Both the position numbers and the translations under genes were made by a program. From contig NZ_AP025508.1 of assembly GCF_024347615.1 (NCBI RefSeq), forward strand, positions 2,418,001-2,482,000: 64,000 bases of DNA. The letters run 5' to 3'. The stretch's first letter is position 1; every line of letters begins with the position of its first letter. The DNA comes from Vibrio splendidus (GTDB lineage: Bacteria > Pseudomonadota > Gammaproteobacteria > Enterobacterales > Vibrionaceae). The notes under the pieces were generated by a model. The model did no database searches. It was not told the origin of the DNA and saw only the letters and a list, made by a program, of their open reading frames with translations. This document shows, piece after piece, positions 57,624-64,000 of the stretch.

Positions 57624-58025
57624 TCAGTGTGATTTTAATCGAGAGAGTTGAGCGTTGATGTAGTCGTTACGTAGTTGCTGCGCTGTTCGATACCGATGGA
57701 CAGATCCTATGGAGACGGTGCGGTGCTTTAATTGATTGATCACATGCTCTGTGAAAAGTGATGGACTGGTCAGGCGCTTTTCTATCAAAGCAAAGAAGCG
57801 TTGTTTGTCGGCAACGACAAGTCTTTCATAAGCCAGTAGTTGGTAAAGACACTGTTCGATAGGCTGATCCTGATTAGCTGTAACGTGTGTTTCAGCGTCA
57901 GGTAAACCAACCACTTCAATTGACCCATGCTCTTGATATTCTTCAAGTGACACACACACCACGCAAGGATGTGATCGTTGCCACTGTGCTAAAGATTCTT
58001 CATACGAAACATTACAACTGACCAT
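57624..58025 (-). CDS. Hypothetical protein overlapping the rep-like gene
   Basis: A 133-residue soluble protein (MVSCNVSYEESLAQWQRSHP...), unrecognised. It is chosen to start at the ATG at 58025 because GAGG lies six bases upstream; longer in-frame starts would run back through the hexamer repeat of the gene before it. The C-terminal half is basic (LKHRTVSIGSVHRYRTAQQL). It overlaps the end of the rep-like gene by 14 bases, so the two are translationally linked, and it is followed by a terminator. It may help the Rep-like protein, but nothing in the sequence shows how. Confidence 0.6.
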   Translation of the reverse strand: MVSCNVSYEESLAQWQRSHPCVVCVSLEEYQEHGSIEVVGLPDAETHVTANQDQPIEQCLYQLLAYERLVVADKQRFFALIEKRLTSPSLFTEHVINQLKHRTVSIGSVHRYRTAQQLRNDYINAQLSRLKSH

Positions 58026-58767
58026 AATACGCCTCATAATCTGAAACAGATCGTAAATCAACCTCTTGCTCTTGCTCTTGCTCTTGCTCTGAGTAAAGCT
58101 GAGAAAGGTGAATAGCGTAATCATCTAACTCAATCTGTTGAGTTGGCACGAAGCAATATTTTTGATACTCATAGCCTTGTGATTTAGCCGCTCGCTTAAG
58201 GCTTCTTACCGCATCTTTACGCTGTTTTTCTGTTTCACAGGCATACCCAAAAAAGTCGAATAAGAACGTTCGATTAAGTTTTACTTTCTGACCGTAAAAC
58301 GCTTTAAAATTGCCCATCATCCACCCAATGATTGAACGATGTGGCTTCATCTTATCTAAATCGATGAAATAAGAGGAGGTTGTATGTTCGTCATTTATTA
58401 CCGCTTTTTTTGGACATAGTGCAGCTCTGTCTACCGTGTAAGACACACCACTATTATCAACCGAAACCATTTCGATTAAAGGGTGGTTTAGCGACTCAAC
58501 AATAGCCAGAATCACCTTTTTGCTTGTTTCGAAGTAACAACACAGATCAGACATTGAAAGACGACAAACCTTAATATCGTTTGTTTTATTTATGTGGTTC
58601 ATCAGCTGATTATAATGCAGTAAATAAAACGCCACTTTTAACGCTTTAAAACTTAAGCTTGGCGGTAGAATCAGACGTTGATACTCGTTGAAATGAGTAT
58701 AGATAAACTGGCGCTCTACGATTAAGATTTTATCTTTGTGATTATTTAGTGGTGTTTTAACTGACAT
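58012..58767 (-). CDS. Rep-like winged-helix protein, candidate replication initiator
   Basis: The 251-residue protein has two regions that look like winged helices: about 45-105 (SFKALKVAFYLLHYN, CRLSMSDLCCYFETSKKVILAIVESL) and about 150-205 (LNRTFLFDFFGYACETEKQRKDAVRSLKRAA). Two tandem winged helices are the plan of Rep_3-type plasmid initiators; there is no strong motif that proves it. Near the C-terminus is EQEQEQEQE, coded by a tandem CTCTTG repeat. A good binding site (AGGAGA) precedes the ATG. Upstream lie iteron-like repeats and an AT-rich block. A transcription regulator is the main alternative. Confidence 0.5.
   Translation of the reverse strand: MSVKTPLNNHKDKILIVERQFIYTHFNEYQRLILPPSLSFKALKVAFYLLHYNQLMNHINKTNDIKVCRLSMSDLCCYFETSKKVILAIVESLNHPLIEMVSVDNSGVSYTVDRAALCPKKAVINDEHTTSSYFIDLDKMKPHRSIIGWMMGNFKAFYGQKVKLNRTFLFDFFGYACETEKQRKDAVRSLKRAAKSQGYEYQKYCFVPTQQIELDDYAIHLSQLYSEQEQEQEQEVDLRSVSDYEAYYGQL
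58063..58090. repeat. Tandem hexamer repeat (CTCTTG)
   Basis: Four perfect copies of CTCTTG plus CTCT. In the rep-like gene this codes for alternating Glu-Gln. Changes in copy number would keep the frame. Confidence 0.85.
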
Positions 58768-58935
58768 AAGTTTCTCCTTTGATTATTGTCGTCAAGAACA
58801 AAAATCAAAGCGTAAAGCCTATCCCTGTGAGGGTGAGTGCAATCGTGGAGGTTATTTAGCGTAAATTAATTCAGTAAAGTTCTCTATTTGATTTTTATCC
58901 TTCTTATGTTTTTACATATTTAAAATATTTGTCAA

Positions 58936-58947
58936 GACGGTTTATCA
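58936..58947 (-). repeat. Inverted copy of the iteron core
   Basis: GACGGTTTATCA is the exact reverse complement of the last 12 of TGATAAACCGTC in the iteron core. It lies 170 bases before the rep-like start. Rep genes often carry such inverted half-sites for autoregulation. Confidence 0.6.
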
Positions 58948-59011
58948 AAAAAAGATCAAAACTGTCCACCCTATGCCGTTCGTCAATAATAGAAGGGCTG
59001 GAAGTAACCAA

Positions 59012-59089
59012 CTGGTGAACCGTCCATTCAACACTGATAAGCCGTCCCCTTTTCCTGATAAACCGTCCGATAATACTGATAAGGTGTCC
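59012..59089 (+). repeat. Four iteron-like direct repeats
   Basis: Copies at 59012-59025 (CTGGTGAACCGTCC), 59034-59047 (CTGATAAGCCGTCC), 59055-59068 (CTGATAAACCGTCC) and 59076-59089 (CTGATAAGGTGTCC). Starts are 22, 21 and 21 bases apart, two helical turns. The spacers are unrelated. This is how initiator binding sites (iterons) are laid out in plasmid origins. Confidence 0.75.
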
Positions 59090-59549
59090 ACCTCTTTTAA
59101 TATCTTTAATATTATTTAATACATTTTTATTTTTAATATAAAGTCGCTGACCAGCCAGCCGACTTTCCCGTCCTTTAAAAAGAAGTAAAATGGTTAGTTC
59201 TATTTCGGTCAAGAAAGGAAGTGCCAACGAAAACAATTCTGCTCATCTTGTATTAAACTCACTGCGTTCGCCATTTCTGGGAAAAGCCTAAAGCCATTAT
59301 CTAATTCATTACAGCATGCCATTGCTTTTACATTCAGAACGGACTCGAAGAGTCGAATAGCTTTGGATGTTAAAAAAATTGATGGATTTGGAGGGAAAGA
59401 ACGGTTGTATAAGCTCAACAAGAGAGGAAGTATGTTTCAAGTATCGTTAATTGCGGTTTTTCGCCCGTATATCTGACTTGATAAGCCAATAGACCTTCAC
59501 TCGAAGATCGGAGCAATACGGGCTAATTCTGGTATGTTAGGTGGATAAG

Positions 59550-59837
59550 TTAATCTAACCACTCTTTACGTTCATGAATTGCCTTGATTCGATCTCGAAA
59601 AGTCCCTCTATTTATCCCTAAAAGCCTTGCAGCTTTGGCTTGATTACCTCGAGTTTGAACAAGCATTTGCTCACACAATTCATTTTTAACGACAGTCATA
59701 ACCCAAGACATATCTGGCATTGCACTTCTATCTTGGCGTGTAGGTTCAAGCTCTGCCTTGATGGACTCAATAATCAATTTCTTATCAAAAATGGTAAGGG
59801 TAGACACAATAACGCTCTGGTTGGTAGAAAGGGGCAA
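59550..59837 (-). CDS. Fis-like DNA-binding protein
   Basis: A 95-residue protein whose C-terminal helix-turn-helix (about 59-88) reads LVQTRGNQAKAARLLGINRG-TFRDRIKAI, very like Fis ([20 protein letters not shown]). The N-terminal half differs from the highly conserved chromosomal Fis and lacks its typical LR-rich beta arm. It is thus probably an accessory Fis paralogue or an HTH_8 domain regulator. Fis assists DNA bending at origins and recombination sites, and this gene lies 400 bases from the candidate origin. Confidence 0.75.
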   Translation of the reverse strand: MPLSTNQSVIVSTLTIFDKKLIIESIKAELEPTRQDRSAMPDMSWVMTVVKNELCEQMLVQTRGNQAKAARLLGINRGTFRDRIKAIHERKEWLD

Positions 59838-60202
59838 GGATTATCATAGATCATTGTTCGATTGTCCAACGGTCTGCCCAAGACAACTCAACTAAATATC
59901 ACCTTAACCATCCACCTGTAAGACCATTGACCAATCACACCCTATGAGACTGGTGAGCTGTCAATACTCCCTACCACCTAAAAAGGAAGTATCCAAAACC
60001 GCTTAAATCACAGAATATTCAAATCAAAAGATCAAAAGCCATTGCAAGACAAGGGTTTATACTCCCACCACTGCGTGGGTGTATCGTATGAAACCTAATC
60101 AACTGTCCCAGTTGACTCCTTACCAGTCGTTTAATGAAGTGCTATTGCAATATCTCAAAAGTGCGATACAACAAAGAGGTAAGCATAGAAAAAGGAGATG
60201 CA
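59838..60202. other. Intergenic stretch with a degenerate iteron copy and small hairpins
   Basis: No gene with a convincing start here. CTGGTGAGCTGTCA at 59950-59963 matches the first iteron at 11 of 14 bases. CCCAC/GTGGG at 60064-60079 and CAACTG/CAGTTG at about 60101-60115 can form small hairpins. An open frame begins here but is better explained as in the 320-aa gene entry. Confidence 0.4.
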
Positions 60203-60385
60203 ATGCCGATACAAATCCAACACCAAAACCAACTGATGAACCGTCCTATCAGACGTTCAAACTCAGAAATAAATCATCAAACTACACCGCTAAAGTGGAC
60301 AAACCACTCAATCACTTTCACTCCATCTTCAAAAAAAACGTTATCAAAATTGATAACTTTTCAAAACACGATTGGGGAGAATTAA
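60203..60385 (+). CDS. Small hypothetical protein (60 aa) coupled to the next gene
   Basis: A 60-codon frame from ATG 60203 (MPIQIQHQNQLMNRPIRRSN...) to TAA 60383-60385. AAAAAGGAG lies five bases before the ATG, a strong binding site, and its stop overlaps the next start (TAATG). Both features favour a real gene. It is basic, rich in Gln, Asn, Ser and Thr, and unlike anything I know. It contains an iteron-like sequence (60233-60246, 13 of 14 to the third iteron), so the frame may have been built over a regulatory site. Confidence 0.5.
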   Translation: MPIQIQHQNQLMNRPIRRSNSEINHQTTPLKWTNHSITFTPSSKKTLSKLITFQNTIGEN

Positions 60386-61347
60386 TGAGCAAAAAATTCT
60401 TTCATTACTCAACTTGTCAGGAGGTCGAACACTATCTATCAGAATTGACACAGCTATGCGGATTTAAGCACAAAACTCAGCTCATCAATGCGATATTCAA
60501 TGGCGAAGCGTTAACGTTTCAGAACAGTGATTTACCCCTCTACAACAACCAATCAGCGTTGTTCGCAACGAACGCGCAGCAATTGCTGGATTTAGATGCA
60601 AAGCTAAGAACGTACCTTCCAGATAAAAGTCCGATTGAGTTTGGCATAAGTGAGTATCAGAGCATTGAAGAAAAAATCAGTGCAGCAGAACAACTTTCAG
60701 TAAGAAATAAGCAGTTCTTATCAACGTATCTGCATATTTTGCAAGAACTACTATTGGTGTTTGATTTTGAGATCGCCCAACCGCAGATCCAGCAATTAAG
60801 TGAATATGGTGAGTTTGTTAAGTCACATCAAGAAAAGGTAAAAGCACTGGCTCAATCAACCAGTGCGAAGTCGAAAAGACGCATAGCCATAAGCAATCCA
60901 GTGAGATTTGAAAAAGAAATGGCTCAGTTCACGACTAAGCCACTTAATAAGGCGCATGAAGAAGCGCTATCGGTCGTTAATATCGCAAAGTTGCAACTAA
61001 AAGACATCGCTCTTTCAGCACCAGTTAAAACAGCTTTACTGCAAGATTTTGACCGATTAAAGCAGAAGTTAACCGCAGCCCAAACGCCACCCTATCAACT
61101 CGATAAGCTGCTACTCCTGTTGAGAAAAACCAAGTTTCAGCAACTGACCATCACTGAACAGAATAAACAAACCATTGAAACAGTAACAAAAGCAATGAAT
61201 GAATTAAACCAGCACATCAAAACTTGTCATCAAACTCAGAATGATGCTGGCTTAACCGTTAAAGTAAAAATGGTTGAGATCGTGGAGTTGGAAAAGCATC
61301 TAAAACACTGGATTGTCTACAACCACCGTTGTCTGACTGATAGATAA
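60385..61347 (+). CDS. Hypothetical helical protein (320 aa)
   Basis: From ATG 60385 (MSKKFFHYSTCQEVEHYLSE) the protein has 320 residues, with GGGGAGA five bases upstream. The frame is open for another 99 codons back to 60088, but that part overlaps the small gene in another reading frame and has odd composition, so the shorter start is preferred. The protein is soluble and mostly helical with long charged stretches that could form coiled coils (QEKVKALAQSTSAKSKRR, LLQDFDRLKQKLTAAQT, LDKLLLLLRKTKF). No family is recognised. The gene converges on the membrane protein at 61357 with a nine-base gap. Confidence 0.6.
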   Translation: MSKKFFHYSTCQEVEHYLSELTQLCGFKHKTQLINAIFNGEALTFQNSDLPLYNNQSALFATNAQQLLDLDAKLRTYLPDKSPIEFGISEYQSIEEKISAAEQLSVRNKQFLSTYLHILQELLLVFDFEIAQPQIQQLSEYGEFVKSHQEKVKALAQSTSAKSKRRIAISNPVRFEKEMAQFTTKPLNKAHEEALSVVNIAKLQLKDIALSAPVKTALLQDFDRLKQKLTAAQTPPYQLDKLLLLLRKTKFQQLTITEQNKQTIETVTKAMNELNQHIKTCHQTQNDAGLTVKVKMVEIVELEKHLKHWIVYNHRCLTDR

Positions 61348-61356
61348 GGTTTCGGC

Positions 61357-62004
61357 TTAGAAGTCTCGTCCGCCTCGGAAGTCTGCAAAGAACACTTCAC
61401 CATCATCTGTTAGATGGTATTCACGACCTGTATCAGCATGGAACATTCTGTATTCGTGCTTACCTTTCTTTTTAAACAGAATACGAACATAAATGAGATA
61501 GCTAATAACAATTATTGGGAGGTTGCCGAACGCGCCAATAGAAACTAATAGATTTTCTGCATTTTCGATTCCATATTGAGTTAGGTCTGCTGTGGAAAAG
61601 TTAGAAAAAGCAAAAAACGGAATAATTAACGCAGGAAGAGCACAAAGAGGGAGTAAGAAAATCATCCAAACAGGGCCGTCACCACGAAACAGGTTAGGTG
61701 CAAATTCTGAATAAAGGAATTTGACTAATGCTGAAAGTAAAAACGCAATGGAGAAGATGATAGGCACTTGCGCCAGAGGAGACATCATCTCTTTTACGCC
61801 AAGATCGCCATATCTTTCAAAGTTGATAAACTCAACTCCTTTTGCATCGACATAGGTATTAAACAAAGAATCATAAATAACCCATCCAGAGAAAATTAAG
61901 GGGATTGCGATGATAATTGTAGCAATTAAAAAATCACGAAGTTTTGAAAAGGAAGTGTTGTAAGGTATGTATAAAACATTGTCTTTAACATGTTTCTTGC
62001 CCAT
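61357..62004 (-). CDS. Hypothetical membrane protein
   Basis: A 215-residue protein with four predicted membrane helices at about 24-45, 80-98, 112-135 and 152-175, a periplasmic loop between the first two, and a cytoplasmic C-terminus ending in HEYRMFHADTGREYHLTDDG-EVFFADFRGGRDF. No family is recognised. The next gene on the same strand, also a membrane protein, lies 122 bases upstream and could be expressed with it. Confidence 0.6.
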   Translation of the reverse strand: MGKKHVKDNVLYIPYNTSFSKLRDFLIATIIIAIPLIFSGWVIYDSLFNTYVDAKGVEFINFERYGDLGVKEMMSPLAQVPIIFSIAFLLSALVKFLYSEFAPNLFRGDGPVWMIFLLPLCALPALIIPFFAFSNFSTADLTQYGIENAENLLVSIGAFGNLPIIVISYLIYVRILFKKKGKHEYRMFHADTGREYHLTDDGEVFFADFRGGRDF

Positions 62005-62126
62005 AGTATATACCTTTTAAATATTGTAATTAGTTTATTGATGGTTTTTAACAACGACACTATGAATATAAGTCGGCATTCAATTTTTCATCAGTTTATT
62101 TTTAGATATTATAATATGGAAAAACA

Positions 62127-62606
62127 TTAAGTAAAAAGAATAAAAAAGAAAAGAATACCAAGGAATACACCACTTTTATAACCTTGATAAAAGCTTTGTC
62201 CTAAGAAATCAAAAAACAAACGGACTGAACCATGTTTGATTGCCATGCATAAACCAAAGAATGTAAACGTAACGCAAGTGTATAAAAAGGCACAAAAGGC
62301 TGCTTTAACGGCTGAACCAAAAACACTAAGATTGATGTTATCAAGATCGTGAAACATAGTGTATTGTAATTTCCCGACATCAGTATCTGGGAAATAGAAA
62401 CGAATGATTGGGTATCCCAAGAACAAAGAAAGCCAAGACATTAATACAAATAAATTGTATGTTAGATAAAAATCGTAATTAATAAAATCATCACCTTTTT
62501 GTCTAATTCGAGTTTCAACTTTCAAAACAAAGCTGTTATCGTGCATTGAGTGACCAGTCTCATAAATACCATCACGAAAAGTTTTCATATCTTTGTACAA
62601 GCCCAT
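62127..62606 (-). CDS. Hypothetical membrane protein
   Basis: A 159-residue protein with a soluble N-terminal part of about 40 residues (MGLYKDMKTFRDGIYETGHS) and three hydrophobic segments at about 42-68, 98-124 and 143-158. No family is recognised. A GATATAAGATGG context precedes the start; the binding site is weak. It may form a pair with the membrane protein that follows. Confidence 0.55.
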   Translation of the reverse strand: MGLYKDMKTFRDGIYETGHSMHDNSFVLKVETRIRQKGDDFINYDFYLTYNLFVLMSWLSLFLGYPIIRFYFPDTDVGKLQYTMFHDLDNINLSVFGSAVKAAFCAFLYTCVTFTFFGLCMAIKHGSVRLFFDFLGQSFYQGYKSGVFLGILFFFILFT

Positions 62607-62705
62607 CTTATATCACCTTTTTCTTCATCATTAACTTAAAAACATGCACATCTAAAATAAGAATAACTATCAGAAACGTATTAAATAATGCTCGTATTAA
62701 AGAAA

Positions 62706-62728
62706 AAGAGATTGTCAGGCAATCTCTT
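62706..62728 (-). terminator. Terminator of the protease gene
   Basis: AAGAGATTG / CAATCTCTT with a TCAGG loop and a T-run on the minus strand, 87 bases past the protease stop. Confidence 0.75.
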
Positions 62729-62814
62729 ATTTATTCTTATTTTTTTAAAGCTTCATTTCGCTATATATCGTTAAATAATAGATTTTTAACCACCTAAAAG
62801 ACACATAATCCTGT

Positions 62815-64000
62815 TTAGCCAAGCTTATTGTAGCGAGAATTGCTAATTTTGTGTCTAAACGCTAAAAGAACAAGACAAAACAATGAGAATAGACCAGTAG
62901 AGCCACCACTTGAACCACTGCCAGTGTTACCTCCGTTAGGTGGAGTTGGGATGCTTGGAGTTGGTTTTACAGTACCGTCACCCGTTGATTTACCATCATC
63001 AACAATGCTTGAATCAAAATCAAGAGCGTTGCCAATCATTTCACCATTTTCATCAGTGATAATATTAACAATCCAGTCTTTGTAGTAAAGAATGTCGGTG
63101 TATGAACTGTCAGATGCGAAATCGGTTTGACAGTTTATAGGAGCAGTTGAAACAACACCAATTTGGTATCGACCTTGGCTACCAAACTCTACGGTTAGAG
63201 GGCCGCCAGAATCGCCACTACATGCATTATTGCGAACAGTCTCAGAGTTCTCTTTAACAAAAGGCGTTCCAGTTGCACAAATTTTATCTGAGCCGTAGAC
63301 AGTCGTTGTATCTACGCTACCATCTGGATTGTAAAGAACTTTTCCGTCTGAATCATAATTGATGATATCCCAAGAACTGCATCGATAAGCGCCACCATTA
63401 AGAGACGGTTTCAAAGATGTAAATTGCAAAAGATCGGACATTACATCATATTGAATTTCATCATTAAATCGAGCTTGTGCCTCAGTACCCATTCCAACAA
63501 GGTTAAACTCTGCCATTGCTTTCGTATCAGTCGCTAATTCATCCCAAAACAGTTGAGGATCATCGCCAAGAATACTTTGAACATTTTCAGTAATTGGTTT
63601 TACGAGTTCGAGAATTGCAATATCACCCTCGTCAAAATTTTCTTTCAAGAAGAAACGATCTGTTACTTCGTCAGGAATGACAGGAACAGTATCAACCGAA
63701 TCAGGGTGGACATGAATCGTTTTAATACTTCGTAGCTCTTGAACGGCTGTTTTAGAATGTGTAAAGTTTTTAGTGATAACATAGAGGTTATCTGGATTGA
63801 TACCGCTTTTAGCCTCATGGACACAGTGTGCGGCTGTTAAGATAAATCGGTCGTTTAATATTGAGGCTCCACAAGTGTGAGAGAATGAATCGCTATTGTC
63901 AAATTTGGTTACAATACGAGCATAATATTGGTGATCGGATTGAACAGCGTCTTCGCCATGAACAATAGCCATAGTGGGCATTGCAATAAGGGAAGCGACA
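62815..64000 (-). CDS. Secreted trypsin-like serine protease with GlyGly-CTERM anchor (5' end beyond window)
   Basis: An S1-family protease. The visible sequence starts inside a signal peptide (VASLIAMPTMA) followed by IVHG, though the mature N-terminus is not certain. The catalytic triad is present: His in LTAAHCVH, Asp in EGDIAILEL and Ser in ACSGDSGGPL. Near the end, after a Gly/Ser/Pro linker (PTPPNGGNTGSGSSGGS), comes a hydrophobic segment (TGLFSLFCLVLLAF) and a basic tail (RHKISNSR). This is the GlyGly-CTERM signal cut by rhombosortase in vibrios and allied bacteria, which export such proteins by type II secretion. The frame is open to the window edge, so the start lies outside. Confidence 0.9.
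   Translation of the reverse strand, partial: VASLIAMPTMAIVHGEDAVQSDHQYYARIVTKFDNSDSFSHTCGASILNDRFILTAAHCVHEAKSGINPDNLYVITKNFTHSKTAVQELRSIKTIHVHPDSVDTVPVIPDEVTDRFFLKENFDEGDIAILELVKPITENVQSILGDDPQLFWDELATDTKAMAEFNLVGMGTEAQARFNDEIQYDVMSDLLQFTSLKPSLNGGAYRCSSWDIINYDSDGKVLYNPDGSVDTTTVYGSDKICATGTPFVKENSETVRNNACSGDSGGPLTVEFGSQGRYQIGVVSTAPINCQTDFASDSSYTDILYYKDWIVNIITDENGEMIGNALDFDSSIVDDGKSTGDGTVKPTPSIPTPPNGGNTGSGSSGGSTGLFSLFCLVLLAFRHKISNSRYNKLG

Larger units (their letters stand above)
58930..59145. other. Candidate iteron-type replication origin
   Basis: The region holds an inverted and four direct iteron-like repeats followed by 59094-59141, a stretch of 48 bases with only two or three G/C, as expected for a DNA-unwinding element. 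The rep-like gene lies alongside, reading away from the cluster. No perfect DnaA box was found within it. The structure is seen; activity as an origin is inferred. Confidence 0.5.

Noticed and set aside
58904..59236. A 110-codon open frame on the minus strand across the iterons
   Set aside because: It runs straight through the repeats and the AT-only block, its composition is odd, and no ribosome binding site is seen. It is better explained as non-coding origin sequence.
59209..59421. A 70-codon minus-strand frame with a TTG start
   Set aside because: There is no ATG and no ribosome binding site, and no similarity is recognised. It might be a gene remnant but cannot be supported as a gene.
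60079..60384. N-terminal extension of the 320-aa gene
   Set aside because: The extension overlaps a better-supported small gene in another frame, has odd composition, and the internal ATG at 60385 has a stronger binding site.
46560..64000. Integrase, transposase or insertion sequence in the accessory region
   Set aside because: No protein with recombinase or transposase motifs and no terminal inverted repeats with a target duplication were found; such a gene may lie beyond the right edge.

Overview
The window is a chromosomal segment of a marine gammaproteobacterium, almost certainly a Vibrio, and its repeat content and gene set suggest the Splendidus clade. This rests on the gyrA / ubiG / nrdA-nrdB-ferredoxin neighbourhood, a norspermidine cluster (fused aminotransferase-decarboxylase, carboxynorspermidine dehydrogenase and decarboxylase), the pgsA-uvrC-varA operon, and a trp operon carrying a bifunctional trpCF gene. 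No database search was possible, so names rest on recognised motifs, lengths and gene order.

Layout, core part (1-46.5 kb): start of a membrane-protein gene running off the left edge; gyrA (-); ubiG (+); nrdA-nrdB-yfaE (+) behind a DnaA box and two NrdR-like boxes; a napF-like/torD-like pair (-) divergent from dmsABC (+) across a perfect FNR-type site; a CinA-family gene (-); a DUF3943-type envelope protein (+); a GcvR-like ACT protein (+); the norspermidine operon (-); a 1.1 kb gene-free stretch with dispersed Vibrio repeats; four tRNAs (Cys, Gly, Leu, Gly on -); pgsA-uvrC-varA (-); polB (+); a nucleotidyltransferase (-); efpL-yciU (+); an RNA methyltransferase (+); rluB, yciO and rnm (-); the attenuated, TrpR-operator-controlled trp operon trpL-E-G-D-CF-B-A (+); and slipin-nfeD (-). 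The trpCF gene has an in-frame amber codon at position 33, which should inactivate its TrpC half.

Accessory part (46.5-64 kb): it begins where a dicarboxylate/sodium symporter gene is cut off after about 195 family-like residues. Beyond this lie a small hypothetical gene, an elbB-like gene, a lysine-rich orphan, a complete type I restriction-modification operon (hsdM-hsdS-membrane protein-hsdR) with an unrecognised membrane protein between hsdS and hsdR, a convergent pair (unknown protein and NYN/PIN-like nuclease) whose stop codons abut, a winged-helix Rep-like gene with an overlapping small gene, a Fis-like gene, a stop-start coupled small/large hypothetical pair, two membrane proteins and a secreted trypsin-like protease that runs off the right edge. 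No integrase, transposase or CRISPR array is visible.

The most notable unexplained structure is at 58.01-59.14 kb. A Rep-like gene is preceded by four direct repeats at 21-22 bp spacing (core CTGATAAACCGTCC), an inverted copy, and a stretch of about 48 bp that is almost pure A/T. This is the layout of an iteron-controlled replication origin, which suggests that the accessory region contains an integrated plasmid- or satellite-like replicon with a restriction system and several undescribed proteins as cargo.
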